Numbered from the stretch's first letter, positions 37,818 through 46,767 are shown. The stretch: DNA of 64,000 nt from Taklimakanibacter deserti (GCA_003574785.1 QORU01000018.1:62001-126000), one strand, 5' to 3'. A program made the numbers and translations. The notes: generated by a model from the sequence alone, not told the origin.

Positions 37818-39296
37818 TCACCACCATTTCGGCGCTTCGAACTTGCCCGCGGCTTCCTCGATGGCGTGACCCACCTGGAAGAGCGTCGCCTCGTCGAAAG
37901 GCTTGCCGATGAGCTGAAGGCCGAGCGGCAGACCCTCTTCCGACAGGCCGCCGGGTACCGAAATCCCAGGCAGGCCCGCCATGTTGACCGTCACGGTGAA
38001 CACATCGTTCAAATACATCTGCACCGGATCGGTGATCTCGCCCGGGGCGAAAGCCGGGTTCGGCGTCGCCGGCGTGAGCACGACGTCGACCTTGTCCCAT
38101 GCCTTGTCGAAATCCTGCTTGATCAGGGTACGGACCTTCTGGGCACGGACATAATAGGCGTCGTAATAGCCGGCCGAGAGCACATAAGTGCCGATCATCA
38201 CGCGCCGCTGCACCTCGCGGCCGAAACCCGCCGCGCGCGTATTCTCATACATCGACACGATGTCGTCGCCCGGCACCCGCAGGCCGTAGCGCACGCCGTC
38301 GTAGCGCGCCAGATTGGAGGAAGCCTCGGCCGGCGCCACGATGTAATAAGCCGGCAGCGCGTATTTGGTGTGCGGCAGCGAGATCTCGACGATGTCGGCC
38401 CCCTGCTCCTTCAGCCACCTGGCGCCCTTGCCCCACAAGGCATCGATCTCGGGCGGGGTGCCGTCGACACGATATTCCTTCGGGATTCCGACCCTGAGGC
38501 CCTTGATCGGCTTGCCGATGACGGCTTCGTAATCGGGCACCGCATGATCGACCGAGGTCGTGTCCTTGGGATCGACGCTCGCCATGGATTTGAGCAGGAT
38601 CGCCGCATCGCGCACGTCGCGCGCGATGGGTCCCGCCTGGTCGAGCGATGAAGCGAAGGCGACGATGCCCCAGCGCGAGCAGCGGCCATAGGTCGGCTTG
38701 ATGCCGACGGTGCCGGTGAAGGCGGCGGGCTGGCGGATCGATCCGCCGGTGTCGGTCGCGGTCGCCGCGGCACAGATATGAGCGGCGACGGCCGTCGCCG
38801 AGCCGCCCGACGAGCCGCCCGGCACCAGCGCCGCATTGGAATTGCGGCGGCGCCAGGGATTGATGACATTGCCGTAATAGCTCGTCTCGTTGGACGAGCC
38901 CATGGCGAACTCGTCCATGTTGAGCTTGCCCAGCATGACGGCACCATCGCGCCACAGATTGCCGGTGACGGTCGATTCATAGGTCGGCTTGAAACCGTCC
39001 AGAATGTGGCTCGCCGCCTGGGTGTGGACTCCCTTGGTGGCGAAGAGATCCTTGATGCCGAGCGGTATGCCCTCAAGCGCGCCCGCTTCGCCCTTGGCGA
39101 GCCGGGCATCGGAGGCTTCCGCCATCGCCCGCGCCTTGTCCGGCGTCTCGACCACATAGGCATTGAGGATGCGCGCCTTCTCCATGGCAGCGAGATAGGC
39201 ATCGGTCAGCTCGCGCGCCGAGAAGGATTTCTTCTTCAGCCCGTCGCGCGCGGCGGAAATCGTAAGCGAGGTCAGCGAGGTCATTGCGTTATTCAA
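37818..39296 (-). CDS. gatA: Glutamyl-tRNA(Gln)/aspartyl-tRNA(Asn) amidotransferase subunit A
   Basis: Amidase subunit that releases ammonia from glutamine for tRNA-dependent Gln or Asn formation. The 492 residues contain the Ser-cisSer-Lys triad: K82 in GIKDLF, cis-Ser S162 in [13 protein letters not shown] and the nucleophile S186 in [11 protein letters not shown], spaced as in characterised GatA. The start at 39296 overlaps gatC by 8 bases; an in-frame ATG five codons later is an alternative. gatB is not in the window. Confidence 0.96.
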   Translation of the reverse strand: MNNAMTSLTSLTISAARDGLKKKSFSARELTDAYLAAMEKARILNAYVVETPDKARAMAEASDARLAKGEAGALEGIPLGIKDLFATKGVHTQAASHILDGFKPTYESTVTGNLWRDGAVMLGKLNMDEFAMGSSNETSYYGNVINPWRRRNSNAALVPGGSSGGSATAVAAHICAAATATDTGGSIRQPAAFTGTVGIKPTYGRCSRWGIVAFASSLDQAGPIARDVRDAAILLKSMASVDPKDTTSVDHAVPDYEAVIGKPIKGLRVGIPKEYRVDGTPPEIDALWGKGARWLKEQGADIVEISLPHTKYALPAYYIVAPAEASSNLARYDGVRYGLRVPGDDIVSMYENTRAAGFGREVQRRVMIGTYVLSAGYYDAYYVRAQKVRTLIKQDFDKAWDKVDVVLTPATPNPAFAPGEITDPVQMYLNDVFTVTVNMAGLPGISVPGGLSEEGLPLGLQLIGKPFDEATLFQVGHAIEEAAGKFEAPKWW

Positions 39297-39576
39297 CCAC
39301 CTTCGGGACCATGAAGAACTCGTCCTCGGCCGCGGGGGCGTTCCTGGTTACATCCTGGGGATAGTTGCCGTCGGTCACCACGTCCTGGCGCTTCTTCATC
39401 TTCATGGCGACGACCGAGGTCAAAGGCTCGACGCCCGCGACGTCGACCTCGTTCAATTGCTCGATCCAGTGCAGGATGGAATTGAGCTCGCCTTCGAGGC
39501 GGGGCACATCCTCCTCGGCAACCTTGATGCGCGCCAAATGCGCGATACGCCGCACGGTTTTCTGATCGACCGACAT
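39289..39576 (-). CDS. gatC: Glutamyl-tRNA(Gln)/aspartyl-tRNA(Asn) amidotransferase subunit C
   Basis: A 95-residue helper that wraps around GatA and GatB. It has the family pattern [20 protein letters not shown] at the N-terminus, [20 protein letters not shown] in the middle and a C-terminal [16 protein letters not shown]. It immediately precedes gatA with an 8-base overlap, the standard gatCA order. A GNAT gene lies 43 bases upstream on the same strand. Confidence 0.95.
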   Translation of the reverse strand: MSVDQKTVRRIAHLARIKVAEEDVPRLEGELNSILHWIEQLNEVDVAGVEPLTSVVAMKMKKRQDVVTDGNYPQDVTRNAPAAEDEFFMVPKVVE

Positions 39577-39619
39577 TTTTCACTTCTTTCCGGAAACAGG
39601 GGCGCTCAATAACACCGGC

Positions 39620-40312
39620 TCAACGGGGGAGCAACGGGCTCTTCTGCCGCCCCTCGCCGTCGAAATTCTCGTCCCGGAGCCAGGCCTGGAACCTCGCCGC
39701 CATGGAAGGCCATTCCTTGTCGATCATCGCATACCAGGCGGTGTCCCGGTTCCGGCCCTTGACGATCAGATGCTGGCGGAAGATGCCCTCATAAATGAAG
39801 CCGAAGCGCTCGGCCGCCTTGCGGGACGGGGCATTGAGCGCATGGCATTTCCATTCGAGCCGGCGCACCCCCAGATCGTCGAAGCAGTGGCGCATCATCA
39901 GATAGATCGCTTCCGTCGCTTCGCGCGTCTTCTGCAGGCCGGGCGACATCCAGATATGGCCGATCTCGATCACGCCATTGGCCTTGTCGAGGCGCATGAA
40001 GGCGCCCATGCCGGCGGGCTTCTCGGTGTCGCGGCGGATGAAGGCATAGAACCACGGATCGCGGCTCTCCTCCTGCTTGGCGAGCCAGGCCTGGAAGGTC
40101 TCGACATCGGCGAAGGGCCCATAGCCCATATAGGTCCATACCGCGCCTTCGGGGTCGCTCGCGGCGAAAGAAGCGTAAAGATCGCGGCCATGATGCGCCG
40201 CCGACACCGGCTCGAGCCTGACCCAGCGGCCGAAAAGCGGGCGCAGATCGGGTGCGAGTCCCGGGGGCAAGGGATCGACAAGGGGGCCGACGGGTCGCTT
40301 TCGGTCTGACAT
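39620..40312 (-). CDS. GNAT-family N-acetyltransferase, RimJ/RimL-like
   Basis: A 230-residue acetyltransferase of the RimJ/RimL type that uses acetyl-CoA to modify protein N-termini or small amines. Fold landmarks are WVRLEPVSAAHHGRDLYASF, a DPWFYAFIRRDTEKPAGMGA strand pair, VIEIGHIWMSPGLQKTREAT (acetyl-CoA P-loop region) and the closing LEWKCHALNAPSRKAAERFG, characteristic of this subgroup. Its substrate is unknown. It lies upstream of gatCA and may be co-transcribed with them. Confidence 0.85.
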   Translation of the reverse strand: MSDRKRPVGPLVDPLPPGLAPDLRPLFGRWVRLEPVSAAHHGRDLYASFAASDPEGAVWTYMGYGPFADVETFQAWLAKQEESRDPWFYAFIRRDTEKPAGMGAFMRLDKANGVIEIGHIWMSPGLQKTREATEAIYLMMRHCFDDLGVRRLEWKCHALNAPSRKAAERFGFIYEGIFRQHLIVKGRNRDTAWYAMIDKEWPSMAARFQAWLRDENFDGEGRQKSPLLPR

Positions 40313-40343
40313 GGGAGGAGCTTATGTCCGGCTTTGCGCAGAA

Positions 40344-40372
40344 GCGCAATTCCCGCATGAACTCTCATTTAA
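40344..40372 (+). repeat. Copy 1 of a short intergenic motif
   Basis: A 29-base stretch starting GCGCAATTCCCGCATGAACT. It matches the stretch at 42124-42152 at 22 of 29 positions. It sits just upstream of the GNAT gene (minus strand). Such short dispersed motifs are common in rhizobial intergenic DNA; its role is unknown. Confidence 0.4.
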
Positions 40373-40376
40373 CGCC

Positions 40377-41558
40377 CTATTCACCCGCCTCCGCCACGGC
40401 AGGCTTGCGCGACCGCGCCGTGGCGAGCAGCACCACGAGCGCCACCAGCGGGAACGCCGCGGCGATGATGCCGAGATCCGTGGCCGGCACCGCCGCCAGC
40501 GCCCGCCCACCGGCAAAGGAGCCGGCGGCGACGCCGAAATACATGGCCGACATGTTGAGCGGCAGCGTCAGATAGGTGACTTCCGGCGACAGCGCCACGA
40601 TGCGGCTCGCCTGCGCCGGCGGGAACGTCCAGCCGATGATGCCCCACGGGACCATGATGACGATCAGCAACGGCCCGGCGATCCCGGAGGGCAGGAGCCG
40701 CAGCATCAGCGTGATGATGATGCAGACGATCACGCTGGCGATCAGCGAGAAGATGACGACACGCGTCGCCCCGAGCCGGTCGGTAAGTCGCCCGCTGGCA
40801 TAGTTGCCGATCACCGCGCCAATGCCGAAGGCGAGCAGCAATGCCGGAATCACGGTCAGGGAGAGGCCGGCACCGTCGGTCGCAAGCGGCGCCAGGTAGC
40901 ACAGCACCACGAAGCCGCCGGTGAGATAGAGGAAGGTCACGATCAGCGCCGGCAGGACGCCCGGTCGCGTGATCGTCAGCACGCGCTCGGCAAGCGTCAG
41001 CTTCACTCCGGGCAGGCCGCGCGGCAGCCGCAGCGAGAGCATGGTGGCGCATAGGAGCGCGACAAGGCCTACGAACAGGAAGGTGGCGCGCCAGCCGGCG
41101 AGATTGCCGATCAGCGAGCCGATCGGCGCGCCGAGCGCCACGGCCAATGTCGTGCCACCGATGACGGTGGCGACCGCCCTCGCCCGATGCTCGACGCCCG
41201 CGAGCATGACGGCCGTGGCCTGCGCCGTCGACGCGTAAAGGCCCGCCGCGGCGCCCATGACGATCTGCGCGGCGGTGAGCAAAGCAAAGGAATTGCTCGC
41301 CGCCGCCGTGATATTGCCGGCAAGGAACAGGATGAGCGCGCCGATAACCACGCGCTTGCGGTCGGCGGCGCCGCTGAGCGTGGCGAGGATCGGCGTGCCG
41401 ATCGCATAGGCAAGCGAATAGGCGGTTACCAGGTAACCGGCCTCGGGGATGGAGATGCCGGCGGAGGCGGAAATCAGCGGCAGCAGTCCCGCGAACACGA
41501 AGGCCATGAGGCTCGTCGAGAAAGCTCCGGTCGCCAGCCACAGGAGACGTCCGTCCAT
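40377..41558 (-). CDS. MFS efflux transporter, DHA1 (AraJ/Bcr-like)
   Basis: A 393-residue transporter with 12 hydrophobic segments. Typical DHA1 features are YLVTAYSLAYAIGTPILATL, the loop 2-3 motif SGAADRKRVVIGALILF and the segment 5 motif GGTTLAVALGAPIGSLIGNL. The substrate is likely a drug or sugar but cannot be read. The ATG at 41558 is used; the open frame upstream runs into the ArsR promoter region. It is divergent from an ArsR-type regulator with a perfect palindromic operator between them, so it is probably repressed by that regulator. Confidence 0.87.
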   Translation of the reverse strand: MDGRLLWLATGAFSTSLMAFVFAGLLPLISASAGISIPEAGYLVTAYSLAYAIGTPILATLSGAADRKRVVIGALILFLAGNITAAASNSFALLTAAQIVMGAAAGLYASTAQATAVMLAGVEHRARAVATVIGGTTLAVALGAPIGSLIGNLAGWRATFLFVGLVALLCATMLSLRLPRGLPGVKLTLAERVLTITRPGVLPALIVTFLYLTGGFVVLCYLAPLATDGAGLSLTVIPALLLAFGIGAVIGNYASGRLTDRLGATRVVIFSLIASVIVCIIITLMLRLLPSGIAGPLLIVIMVPWGIIGWTFPPAQASRIVALSPEVTYLTLPLNMSAMYFGVAAGSFAGGRALAAVPATDLGIIAAAFPLVALVVLLATARSRKPAVAEAGE

Positions 41559-41572
41559 GGCATGAATCCTTT

Positions 41573-41590
41573 GTTCAAAAGTTCTTGAAC
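41573..41590. promoter_or_regulatory. Palindromic operator between the MFS and ArsR genes
   Basis: GTTCAA-N6-TTGAAC, a perfect inverted repeat (41573-41578 with 41585-41590) lying 15 bases before the MFS start and 115 before the ArsR start. ArsR-family dimers bind such imperfect 12-2-12 or 6-6-6 palindromes, so repression of the transporter is likely. Confidence 0.65.
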
Positions 41591-41704
41591 TATTGGACGA
41601 TTGAGGGCATCTGTCAATAAGGATGGTCCGCGTCTCCTGCCACCCTTGTGTCAGGAGGCCCGCCCGCGATTGCACGCCTACGGGAATTGGGTAGACTTTT
41701 GGGA

Positions 41705-42097
41705 ATGTCTCTATTTCATCCGGCGACCGATCAGATCGATCTTGCGACCGTGCTTTCGGTGCTTGGCGATCCGACTCGGCTGGCGATCATCGGCTATCTC
41801 GCGCGCAACGAGGGCCTCGAGGTCAACTGCAGCCGCTTCCTCGACCTCGGCTCCAAAACCAATGTGAGCTATCACCTCGCAAGGCTCAGGGAAGCCGGCG
41901 TGACGCGCACGGAGACACGCGGAACCAACCGGTTGATCTCGCTGCGCCGCGCCGACCTCAATGCGCGCTTCCCGGGGCTGCTCGATTCGATCATTGCCAG
42001 TGCGATCAACATTCCCTTCGACATGCGCGAGGTCGCCAAAAGCGAGTTGCGTGAGCTGGAACGGCAGGGCACCGCCAAGAAGGGACCGGTCGGGTAG
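41705..42097 (+). CDS. ArsR-family transcriptional regulator
   Basis: A 130-residue winged-helix repressor. HTH region: VLGDPTRLAIIGYLARNEGL, then the recognition helix SKTNVSYHLARLREAGVTRT and the wing ETRGTNRLISLRRADL. No CxC metal-binding motif is present in the usual alpha-3 position, so it is more likely a ligand- or redox-responsive member. The ATG at 41705 is used; an in-frame ATG at 41648 would extend it by 19 residues with no similarity. It is divergent from the MFS efflux gene, which it probably controls. Confidence 0.88.
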   Translation: MSLFHPATDQIDLATVLSVLGDPTRLAIIGYLARNEGLEVNCSRFLDLGSKTNVSYHLARLREAGVTRTETRGTNRLISLRRADLNARFPGLLDSIIASAINIPFDMREVAKSELRELERQGTAKKGPVG

Positions 42098-42123
42098 CCA
42101 TGTGCCTTCGGGTTTGCGGTTGA

Positions 42124-42152
42124 GCGCAGTTCCCGCATAAAGTCCCGTTCAA
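42124..42152 (+). repeat. Copy 2 of a short intergenic motif
   Basis: A 29-base stretch starting GCGCAGTTCCCGCATAAAGT, similar to the stretch at 40344-40372. It ends at the first base of the GMC oxidoreductase start codon and might influence its expression; alternatively it is a remnant of a dispersed repeat. Confidence 0.4.
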
Positions 42153-43735
42153 TGACAAGAAAACGCATGGATCCCGTCGATGTCGTGATCATCGGGGCTG
42201 GCTGCGGCGGGGCGGCCTTCGCCTGGCAGATCAAGCGCCAGGCCCCTCATCTCAAGATCGTTTGCCTCGAACGCGGCGGCTGGCCCGATCCGACGCGCAT
42301 GCCGGCCAAGACCATGCGCTGGCAGCGCGCCATCCTGGAGGACTGGGCGTCCAATCCCAATCTCCGGCTCAAATCGGGCGCCTATCGCGGCTCCAACGAC
42401 TACCCGATCGATGACGGCAATTCGGTGTTCAAGCCGCTGATGTGGAACGGTGTCGGCGGCTCGACGGTCGCCTGGGCGGCGCATTTCCCACGCCTGCATC
42501 CATCCGACTTCCGCACCCGCACTCTCGACGGGGTCGGCGACGACTGGCCCTTCGATTATTTCGAGCTTGAACCGTGGTACGATCTCAATGATGAGATCAT
42601 GGGTGTCGCGGGCCTCGATGGCGATCCGGCCTATCCGCCCAAAACTCCGCGCGCCATGCCGCCTCTGCCCTTCGGCACAGTGGCCAATCGCGCGGCCCGC
42701 GCGTTCAGCGATCTCGGCTGGCACTGGTGGCCGGTCGATGCCGCCATCAACTCTGTCCCCCATGACGGGCGCGATGCCTGCAACAATTGCGGGCCCTGTC
42801 TCATCGGCTGCATTCCCAAGGCCAAGGCTTCGGTCGATCTCACCTATTGGCCCAGGGCCATCGCCCTGGGCGTCGAATTGCGCACCATCGCCATCGCCCG
42901 CCATATCCATATCGAGGCCGGCCGCGCCACCGGCGTCACCTATGCCGATCGTCATGGTACGGAATATCTCCAGCCGGCCCAGGCCGTCGTCGTCGCCGGC
43001 AACGGCGTCGGCACTGCGCGCCTGCTGCTCGCCTCAGGCATCGACAGCCCGGCGCTCGGCCGCCATCTCATGTATCACCCGGCGGCCTATGTGCGCGGCC
43101 TGTTCAAGGACAGGCTCGATGGCCCGGTCGGTCCGGTCGGCTGCTCGATCTATTCGCATGAATTCTACGAGACGGATCGCGCGCGCGGCTTCGAGCGCGG
43201 CGTGCATCTGCAACTGTCGCGCGAGAATGCGCTTGCCGTCCAGGCCTCGCGGCTCCAGCCCTTGTGGGGTGCCGCGGCGCAAGCGCAATTGCGCGAGGAA
43301 TTCCTGCACACCATGCCCATCCTCGTCCTTGCCGAGGACCTGCCCGAGGCGCATAATCGCGTCACCCTCACGCGCGATGAAGAACCTGACGGCCTCCCCG
43401 GCGTGAAGATCGACTACAGGATGGCGGAACGCGCACAGAAAAGCCTCGATTACGGCCTCGCCCGGGCCGAAGAGGTTCTGTTGGCCGCGGGCGCCTATCG
43501 CATGATCCGTGTGTCCCCTGCCCCCTTGACCGGCTGGCATCTGCTCGGCACGGCGCGCATGGGCGATGATCCCCAAACCTCGGTCACCGACCGCAAAGGC
43601 CGCTGCCATCGCGTGCCCAATGTGATCGTTGCCGATGGCAGCCTGTTCCCGACGGTCGGCGCCGCCAATCCCGCCTCGACCATCGGCGCCGTGGCGCTCA
43701 AGCTCGCGGCCGAGCTCGCGGAGGACATGGCATGA
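42152..43735 (+). CDS. GMC-family flavin oxidoreductase with Cys-rich motif
   Basis: A 527-residue FAD enzyme. N-terminal dinucleotide motif VDVVIIGAGCGGAAFAW, then GVGGSTVAWAAHFPRLHPSD, a C-terminal TGWHLLGTARMGDDPQTSVT and ADGSLFPTVGAANPASTIGA, as in the gluconate 2-dehydrogenase/FAD-glucose dehydrogenase group. Four cysteines C210, C213, C216 and C220 in ACNNCGPCLIGC resemble the iron-sulfur ligands of FAD-glucose dehydrogenases. The substrate is probably a polyol or sugar acid, unproven. No signal peptide is present, and no cytochrome gene lies nearby. It overlaps the next small gene by 4 bases. Confidence 0.87.
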   Translation: MTRKRMDPVDVVIIGAGCGGAAFAWQIKRQAPHLKIVCLERGGWPDPTRMPAKTMRWQRAILEDWASNPNLRLKSGAYRGSNDYPIDDGNSVFKPLMWNGVGGSTVAWAAHFPRLHPSDFRTRTLDGVGDDWPFDYFELEPWYDLNDEIMGVAGLDGDPAYPPKTPRAMPPLPFGTVANRAARAFSDLGWHWWPVDAAINSVPHDGRDACNNCGPCLIGCIPKAKASVDLTYWPRAIALGVELRTIAIARHIHIEAGRATGVTYADRHGTEYLQPAQAVVVAGNGVGTARLLLASGIDSPALGRHLMYHPAAYVRGLFKDRLDGPVGPVGCSIYSHEFYETDRARGFERGVHLQLSRENALAVQASRLQPLWGAAAQAQLREEFLHTMPILVLAEDLPEAHNRVTLTRDEEPDGLPGVKIDYRMAERAQKSLDYGLARAEEVLLAAGAYRMIRVSPAPLTGWHLLGTARMGDDPQTSVTDRKGRCHRVPNVIVADGSLFPTVGAANPASTIGAVALKLAAELAEDMA

Positions 43736-44121
43736 CGCCTTCGCATCTCAGGCTTCTGGCCGATCTGATCCTGCCTGGCGACGAGACCGGCCTGCCGCCC
43801 GGCTCGCTCATTCCCGATGTCATGGCGGTCCTCGCGCAATCGGCCTCGCCGATCAAGGCGCTGGCCGTTGACCATCCGGATTTCGCCGAGGCGGGCAAGC
43901 GCCATGGCATACTCTCGAACCTCGAAGCCGATCATGCGCAGGAATTCCGCGATCTCGTGCTGGCGCTGATCAAGGCCTATTACGAATCGGGCCAGGTGCT
44001 CGAAGCCATGGGCTGGCGCAGCGCGCCACCGCAGCCGCAAGGCCACTCGATAGCGCCCATGGATGATGCGCTGATGCCGGCCCTCGCCCGGGTCGCCGAG
44101 CGCAAGCGCCTGTGGCGATAG
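43732..44121 (+). CDS. Small partner of the GMC dehydrogenase (gluconate 2-dehydrogenase subunit 3-like)
   Basis: A 129-residue protein resembling the gamma/subunit 3 family (DUF1674-like region absent; ADLILPGDETGLPPGSLIPD at the start is typical). It lacks the Tat signal peptide that such subunits normally carry to bring the flavoprotein to the periplasm. Either export is lost, or the pair is cytoplasmic and uses another electron acceptor. The ATGA overlap with the flavoprotein gene indicates coupled translation and a likely complex. Confidence 0.7.
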   Translation: MTPSHLRLLADLILPGDETGLPPGSLIPDVMAVLAQSASPIKALAVDHPDFAEAGKRHGILSNLEADHAQEFRDLVLALIKAYYESGQVLEAMGWRSAPPQPQGHSIAPMDDALMPALARVAERKRLWR

Positions 44122-44137
44122 TGCGCGATCAGGAAAG

Positions 44138-44845
44138 TCAGACCGTTATCGCCTCGCCCGGCTTCATGACCGCGACGGTCTTGCCCTTCGGTCCCATGGC
44201 TTTGACGAAAGGCTTGGCGTCGGGAATGAGGAAGCCCTCGAAAGTGGCGAAGTGGCAGGGAATGACCTTCTTGAACTTGAAGAAGGTCTTGCAGGCATGG
44301 GCCGCCTGGTCCGGCCCCATGGTAAAGCGGTCGCCGATGCACATGATCCCGAATGCCGGCTTGTAGAGGTCGTGGACGAGCTTCATGTCCTGGGTGATGC
44401 CGGTATCGCCCGAGATATAGAGGCTGCGCCCTTTCTCCCTCTTGGGCAGGATAACGAAGCCAGCTGGATTGCCGAGATAGATCGGCGTGCCATTCTCGAC
44501 ATGCGAGGAGGAATGCCAGGCATTGGTGAAGACGCAGTCGAAATCCGCAAAAGAGATGCGCCCGCCATGGTTGCCGGGCGAATAATTGGCGACACCCTTG
44601 GCGGCCAGATACATGGCGATCTCGAAATTGGCGACCAGCGTCGCATTGTTGTCCCGGCAGATCTCGACCGTGTCGCCCAGGTGATCGTCATGCCCATGCG
44701 TCAGGAGCACATGGGTGGCGCCGCGCGCGACCTCCTTGGCATCGTCTTTGAACAAGGGATTTCCCGACAAAAACGGATCCAGCATGATGACGGCGCTGCC
44801 GGTTTCGATGCGGAAGGCCGAATGGCCGAAATAGGTGATTTTCAT
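44138..44845 (-). CDS. UPF0173 metal-dependent hydrolase (beta-lactamase fold)
   Basis: A 235-residue metallo-beta-lactamase-fold protein. The metal site motif LTHGHDDHLGDTVEIC is intact, followed by LYISGDTGITQDM and PCHFATFEGF. These proteins are widely conserved in alphaproteobacteria and related to the YtkL/UlaG group; the substrate is unknown. It converges with the GMC partner gene (16-base gap) and is divergent from ruvX over 68 bases, an order common in Rhizobiales. Confidence 0.9.
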   Translation of the reverse strand: MKITYFGHSAFRIETGSAVIMLDPFLSGNPLFKDDAKEVARGATHVLLTHGHDDHLGDTVEICRDNNATLVANFEIAMYLAAKGVANYSPGNHGGRISFADFDCVFTNAWHSSSHVENGTPIYLGNPAGFVILPKREKGRSLYISGDTGITQDMKLVHDLYKPAFGIMCIGDRFTMGPDQAAHACKTFFKFKKVIPCHFATFEGFLIPDAKPFVKAMGPKGKTVAVMKPGEAITV

Positions 44846-44913
44846 TGGCTTTTCTCCTCTCCGTCGCTTCTACCACCCTTTTGCGCGGTTGAGCAGTCGC
44901 GTAAGAGGGCGTC

Positions 44914-45375
44914 ATGGATTCTCCATCCTTTGCCGAGGCGATCGCCGACCTGCCGCTTAATGTGCCCGTGATCGGCCTCGATCTCGGCAGCAAGACGATC
45001 GGCATCGCCATCAGCGACATTACGCGCCGGATCGCCTCGCCCATCGAAACGATTTTGCGAAAAAAATTCACCGAGGATGCCAAGCGCCTTCTTGCCATTG
45101 CCGCGGAACGGCAAGCGGGCCTCTTTGTCCTGGGCCTTCCCCTCAATATGGACGGGAGTGAGGGGCCCCGGGCGCAATCGACCCGTGCCTTCGCCCGCAA
45201 TCTCGGCAAGCTCACGCCTCTGCCCATCGTCTTCTGGGATGAAAGGCTTTCCACCGCCGCCGTCGAGCGCATGCTGATCGATGCCGATACGAGCCGCGGC
45301 CGGCGCGCCGAAATCGTCGACAAGCTTGCCGCCGCCTATATCCTGCAATCCGCCCTCGACTCGCTCAAGCGATGA
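44914..45375 (+). CDS. ruvX: Putative pre-16S rRNA nuclease / Holliday junction resolvase RuvX (YqgF)
   Basis: A 153-residue RNase H-fold nuclease of the YqgF family. It shows VIGLDLGSKTIGIAISDITR with the first catalytic Asp, FVLGLPLNMDGSEGPRAQST, IVFWDERLSTAAVERMLIDA with the Asp-Glu pair, and the final helix DKLAAAYILQSALDSL with the last Asp. Role: 16S rRNA 5' maturation, with resolvase activity proposed in some species. It overlaps the AEC transporter gene by 4 bases. Confidence 0.93.
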   Translation: MDSPSFAEAIADLPLNVPVIGLDLGSKTIGIAISDITRRIASPIETILRKKFTEDAKRLLAIAAERQAGLFVLGLPLNMDGSEGPRAQSTRAFARNLGKLTPLPIVFWDERLSTAAVERMLIDADTSRGRRAEIVDKLAAAYILQSALDSLKR

Positions 45376-46304
45376 CCCAGATCTTCCTCGCTCTTCTGCC
45401 CGTCTTCATCGTGATCATGATCGGGGCCCTTCTCAGACGGACCAGGCTAGTCGGCGATGCCCATTGGCCGGGCGTCGACCAGATTTGCTATTTCGTGCTT
45501 TTCCCCGCGATCATCTTCAAGGAGATCGCCGCGGCGGATTTCTCATCCGTCCCGGTATGGCGCATGGCCGGCGCCATGATCGTGGCGCTCAGCGTCATGT
45601 TCGCCCTGCTTCTCATCCTGCGCGTGCCGCTCTCTTCGGCCCTCAGGATCAATGGCGCCCAATTCACCAGCCTGTTCCAGGGCGCCACGCGCTGGCACAC
45701 TTTCATCGCCTTCGCCATCGTGCCCTTGTTCTTCGGCAATGACGCGCTGGCACTCGCCGCGATCAGTGCCGCCACCATGACGCCCTTTCTCAATGTCGTC
45801 TGCATCATCATCATGTCGCTCTATGCCGGCGGCCACAACGAGGCGCCATCGGCGAAACTCTTGGTGCACGGGGTGCTGCGCAACCCGTTCTTCCTTTCCT
45901 CCATGGGTGGCGTCCTGTTCCAGCTCTCGGGACTGTCGCTACCGGGCATGGCGGCGCAAGTCCTCGACATGATCGGACGCGGCGCCTTGGGGCTTGCGCT
46001 CCTCACGGTCGGCGCCGGACTTCATTTCGGCGAGGCGGCCGCCGCCAAACTGACGGTGGGTCTTGCAACCGTGCTGAAGCTGCTCCTCCTGCCGCTGCTC
46101 ATGTATCTGACGCTCAGCCTCTTCGGGGTCGGCGGCACGCCCGCCGCCGTCGCCATACTCTGCGCCGCCGTGCCGACGGGCTCCGGCGCCTATGTCCTTG
46201 CCCGGCAAATGGGTGGCGACGCGCCGCTCGTTGCCAATATACTCACATTGCAGGTGATCTGCGCCGCGCTGACCATTCCACTGATCCTCATTCTCTTGGC
46301 CTGA
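45372..46304 (+). CDS. AEC-family (auxin efflux carrier) transporter
   Basis: A 310-residue membrane protein with ten hydrophobic segments in two five-helix halves. Typical segments are FIVIMIGALLRRTRLVGD at the N-terminus and ILCAAVPTGSGAYVLARQMG in the second half, which holds the family's characteristic broken helix. Bacterial members move malate, malonate or amino acids; the substrate here is unknown. It is translationally coupled to ruvX and 10 bases upstream of the RidA gene. Confidence 0.88.
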   Translation: MTQIFLALLPVFIVIMIGALLRRTRLVGDAHWPGVDQICYFVLFPAIIFKEIAAADFSSVPVWRMAGAMIVALSVMFALLLILRVPLSSALRINGAQFTSLFQGATRWHTFIAFAIVPLFFGNDALALAAISAATMTPFLNVVCIIIMSLYAGGHNEAPSAKLLVHGVLRNPFFLSSMGGVLFQLSGLSLPGMAAQVLDMIGRGALGLALLTVGAGLHFGEAAAAKLTVGLATVLKLLLLPLLMYLTLSLFGVGGTPAAVAILCAAVPTGSGAYVLARQMGGDAPLVANILTLQVICAALTIPLILILLA

Positions 46305-46314
46305 AGGAGGCGTC

Positions 46315-46704
46315 ATGAAGCAAACATTCGCCGCTCCGCAATTCGCTCACTATCCGAATGACTGGCATTTCTCGCCGGTCGTGCTCGATGGCGATTTCGC
46401 CTTCTTCTCCGGTCAGACCGGCACACATCCCGACGGCAGCGTGTCATCCGATCCGGAACAGCAGTTCCGCGACGTCTTCAGCCATCTCGCGGCCAATCTC
46501 TCAGCCACCGAGCTCGGTTTTGAGGATATCGTCGAGATGACCACCTATCACGTCGATCTGCGCACGCATCTGGCTGCCTTCATCAAGGTGAAGGACGAGC
46601 ATATCCACGCGCCTTACCCGGCCTGGACGGCGATCGGCGTCAGCGAGCTCATCACGCCCGGGACCCTGATCGAGATCCGCATCATTGCGCGCCGCCAGGG
46701 ATAG
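46315..46704 (+). CDS. RidA/YjgF-family enamine/imine deaminase-like protein
   Basis: A 129-residue RidA-superfamily protein. Family landmarks are FAFFSGQTGTHPDGSVSSDP, EDIVEMTTYHVDLRTHLAAF and the C-terminal YPAWTAIGVSELITPGTLIE. The usual catalytic Arg in the motif RxxxGVxxL is replaced here (TAIGVSEL), suggesting one of the Rid subgroups without classical 2-aminoacrylate deaminase activity. GGAGG lies 6 bases before the ATG. It sits 10 bases downstream of the AEC gene. Confidence 0.87.
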   Translation: MKQTFAAPQFAHYPNDWHFSPVVLDGDFAFFSGQTGTHPDGSVSSDPEQQFRDVFSHLAANLSATELGFEDIVEMTTYHVDLRTHLAAFIKVKDEHIHAPYPAWTAIGVSELITPGTLIEIRIIARRQG

Positions 46705-46745
46705 CACTCAAGTCTGGGGCGTGGACTCATAAACCCGCAGCCAGA

Positions 46746-46767
46746 TGCGGATCGACGCCAATCCGCA
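46746..46767. repeat. Inverted repeat upstream of the cyclase gene
   Basis: TGCGGAT / ATCCGCA with an 8-base spacer, 42 bases after the ridA stop and 58 bases before the cyclase start. It may be a weak terminator without a T-run or a regulator site. Confidence 0.35.
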
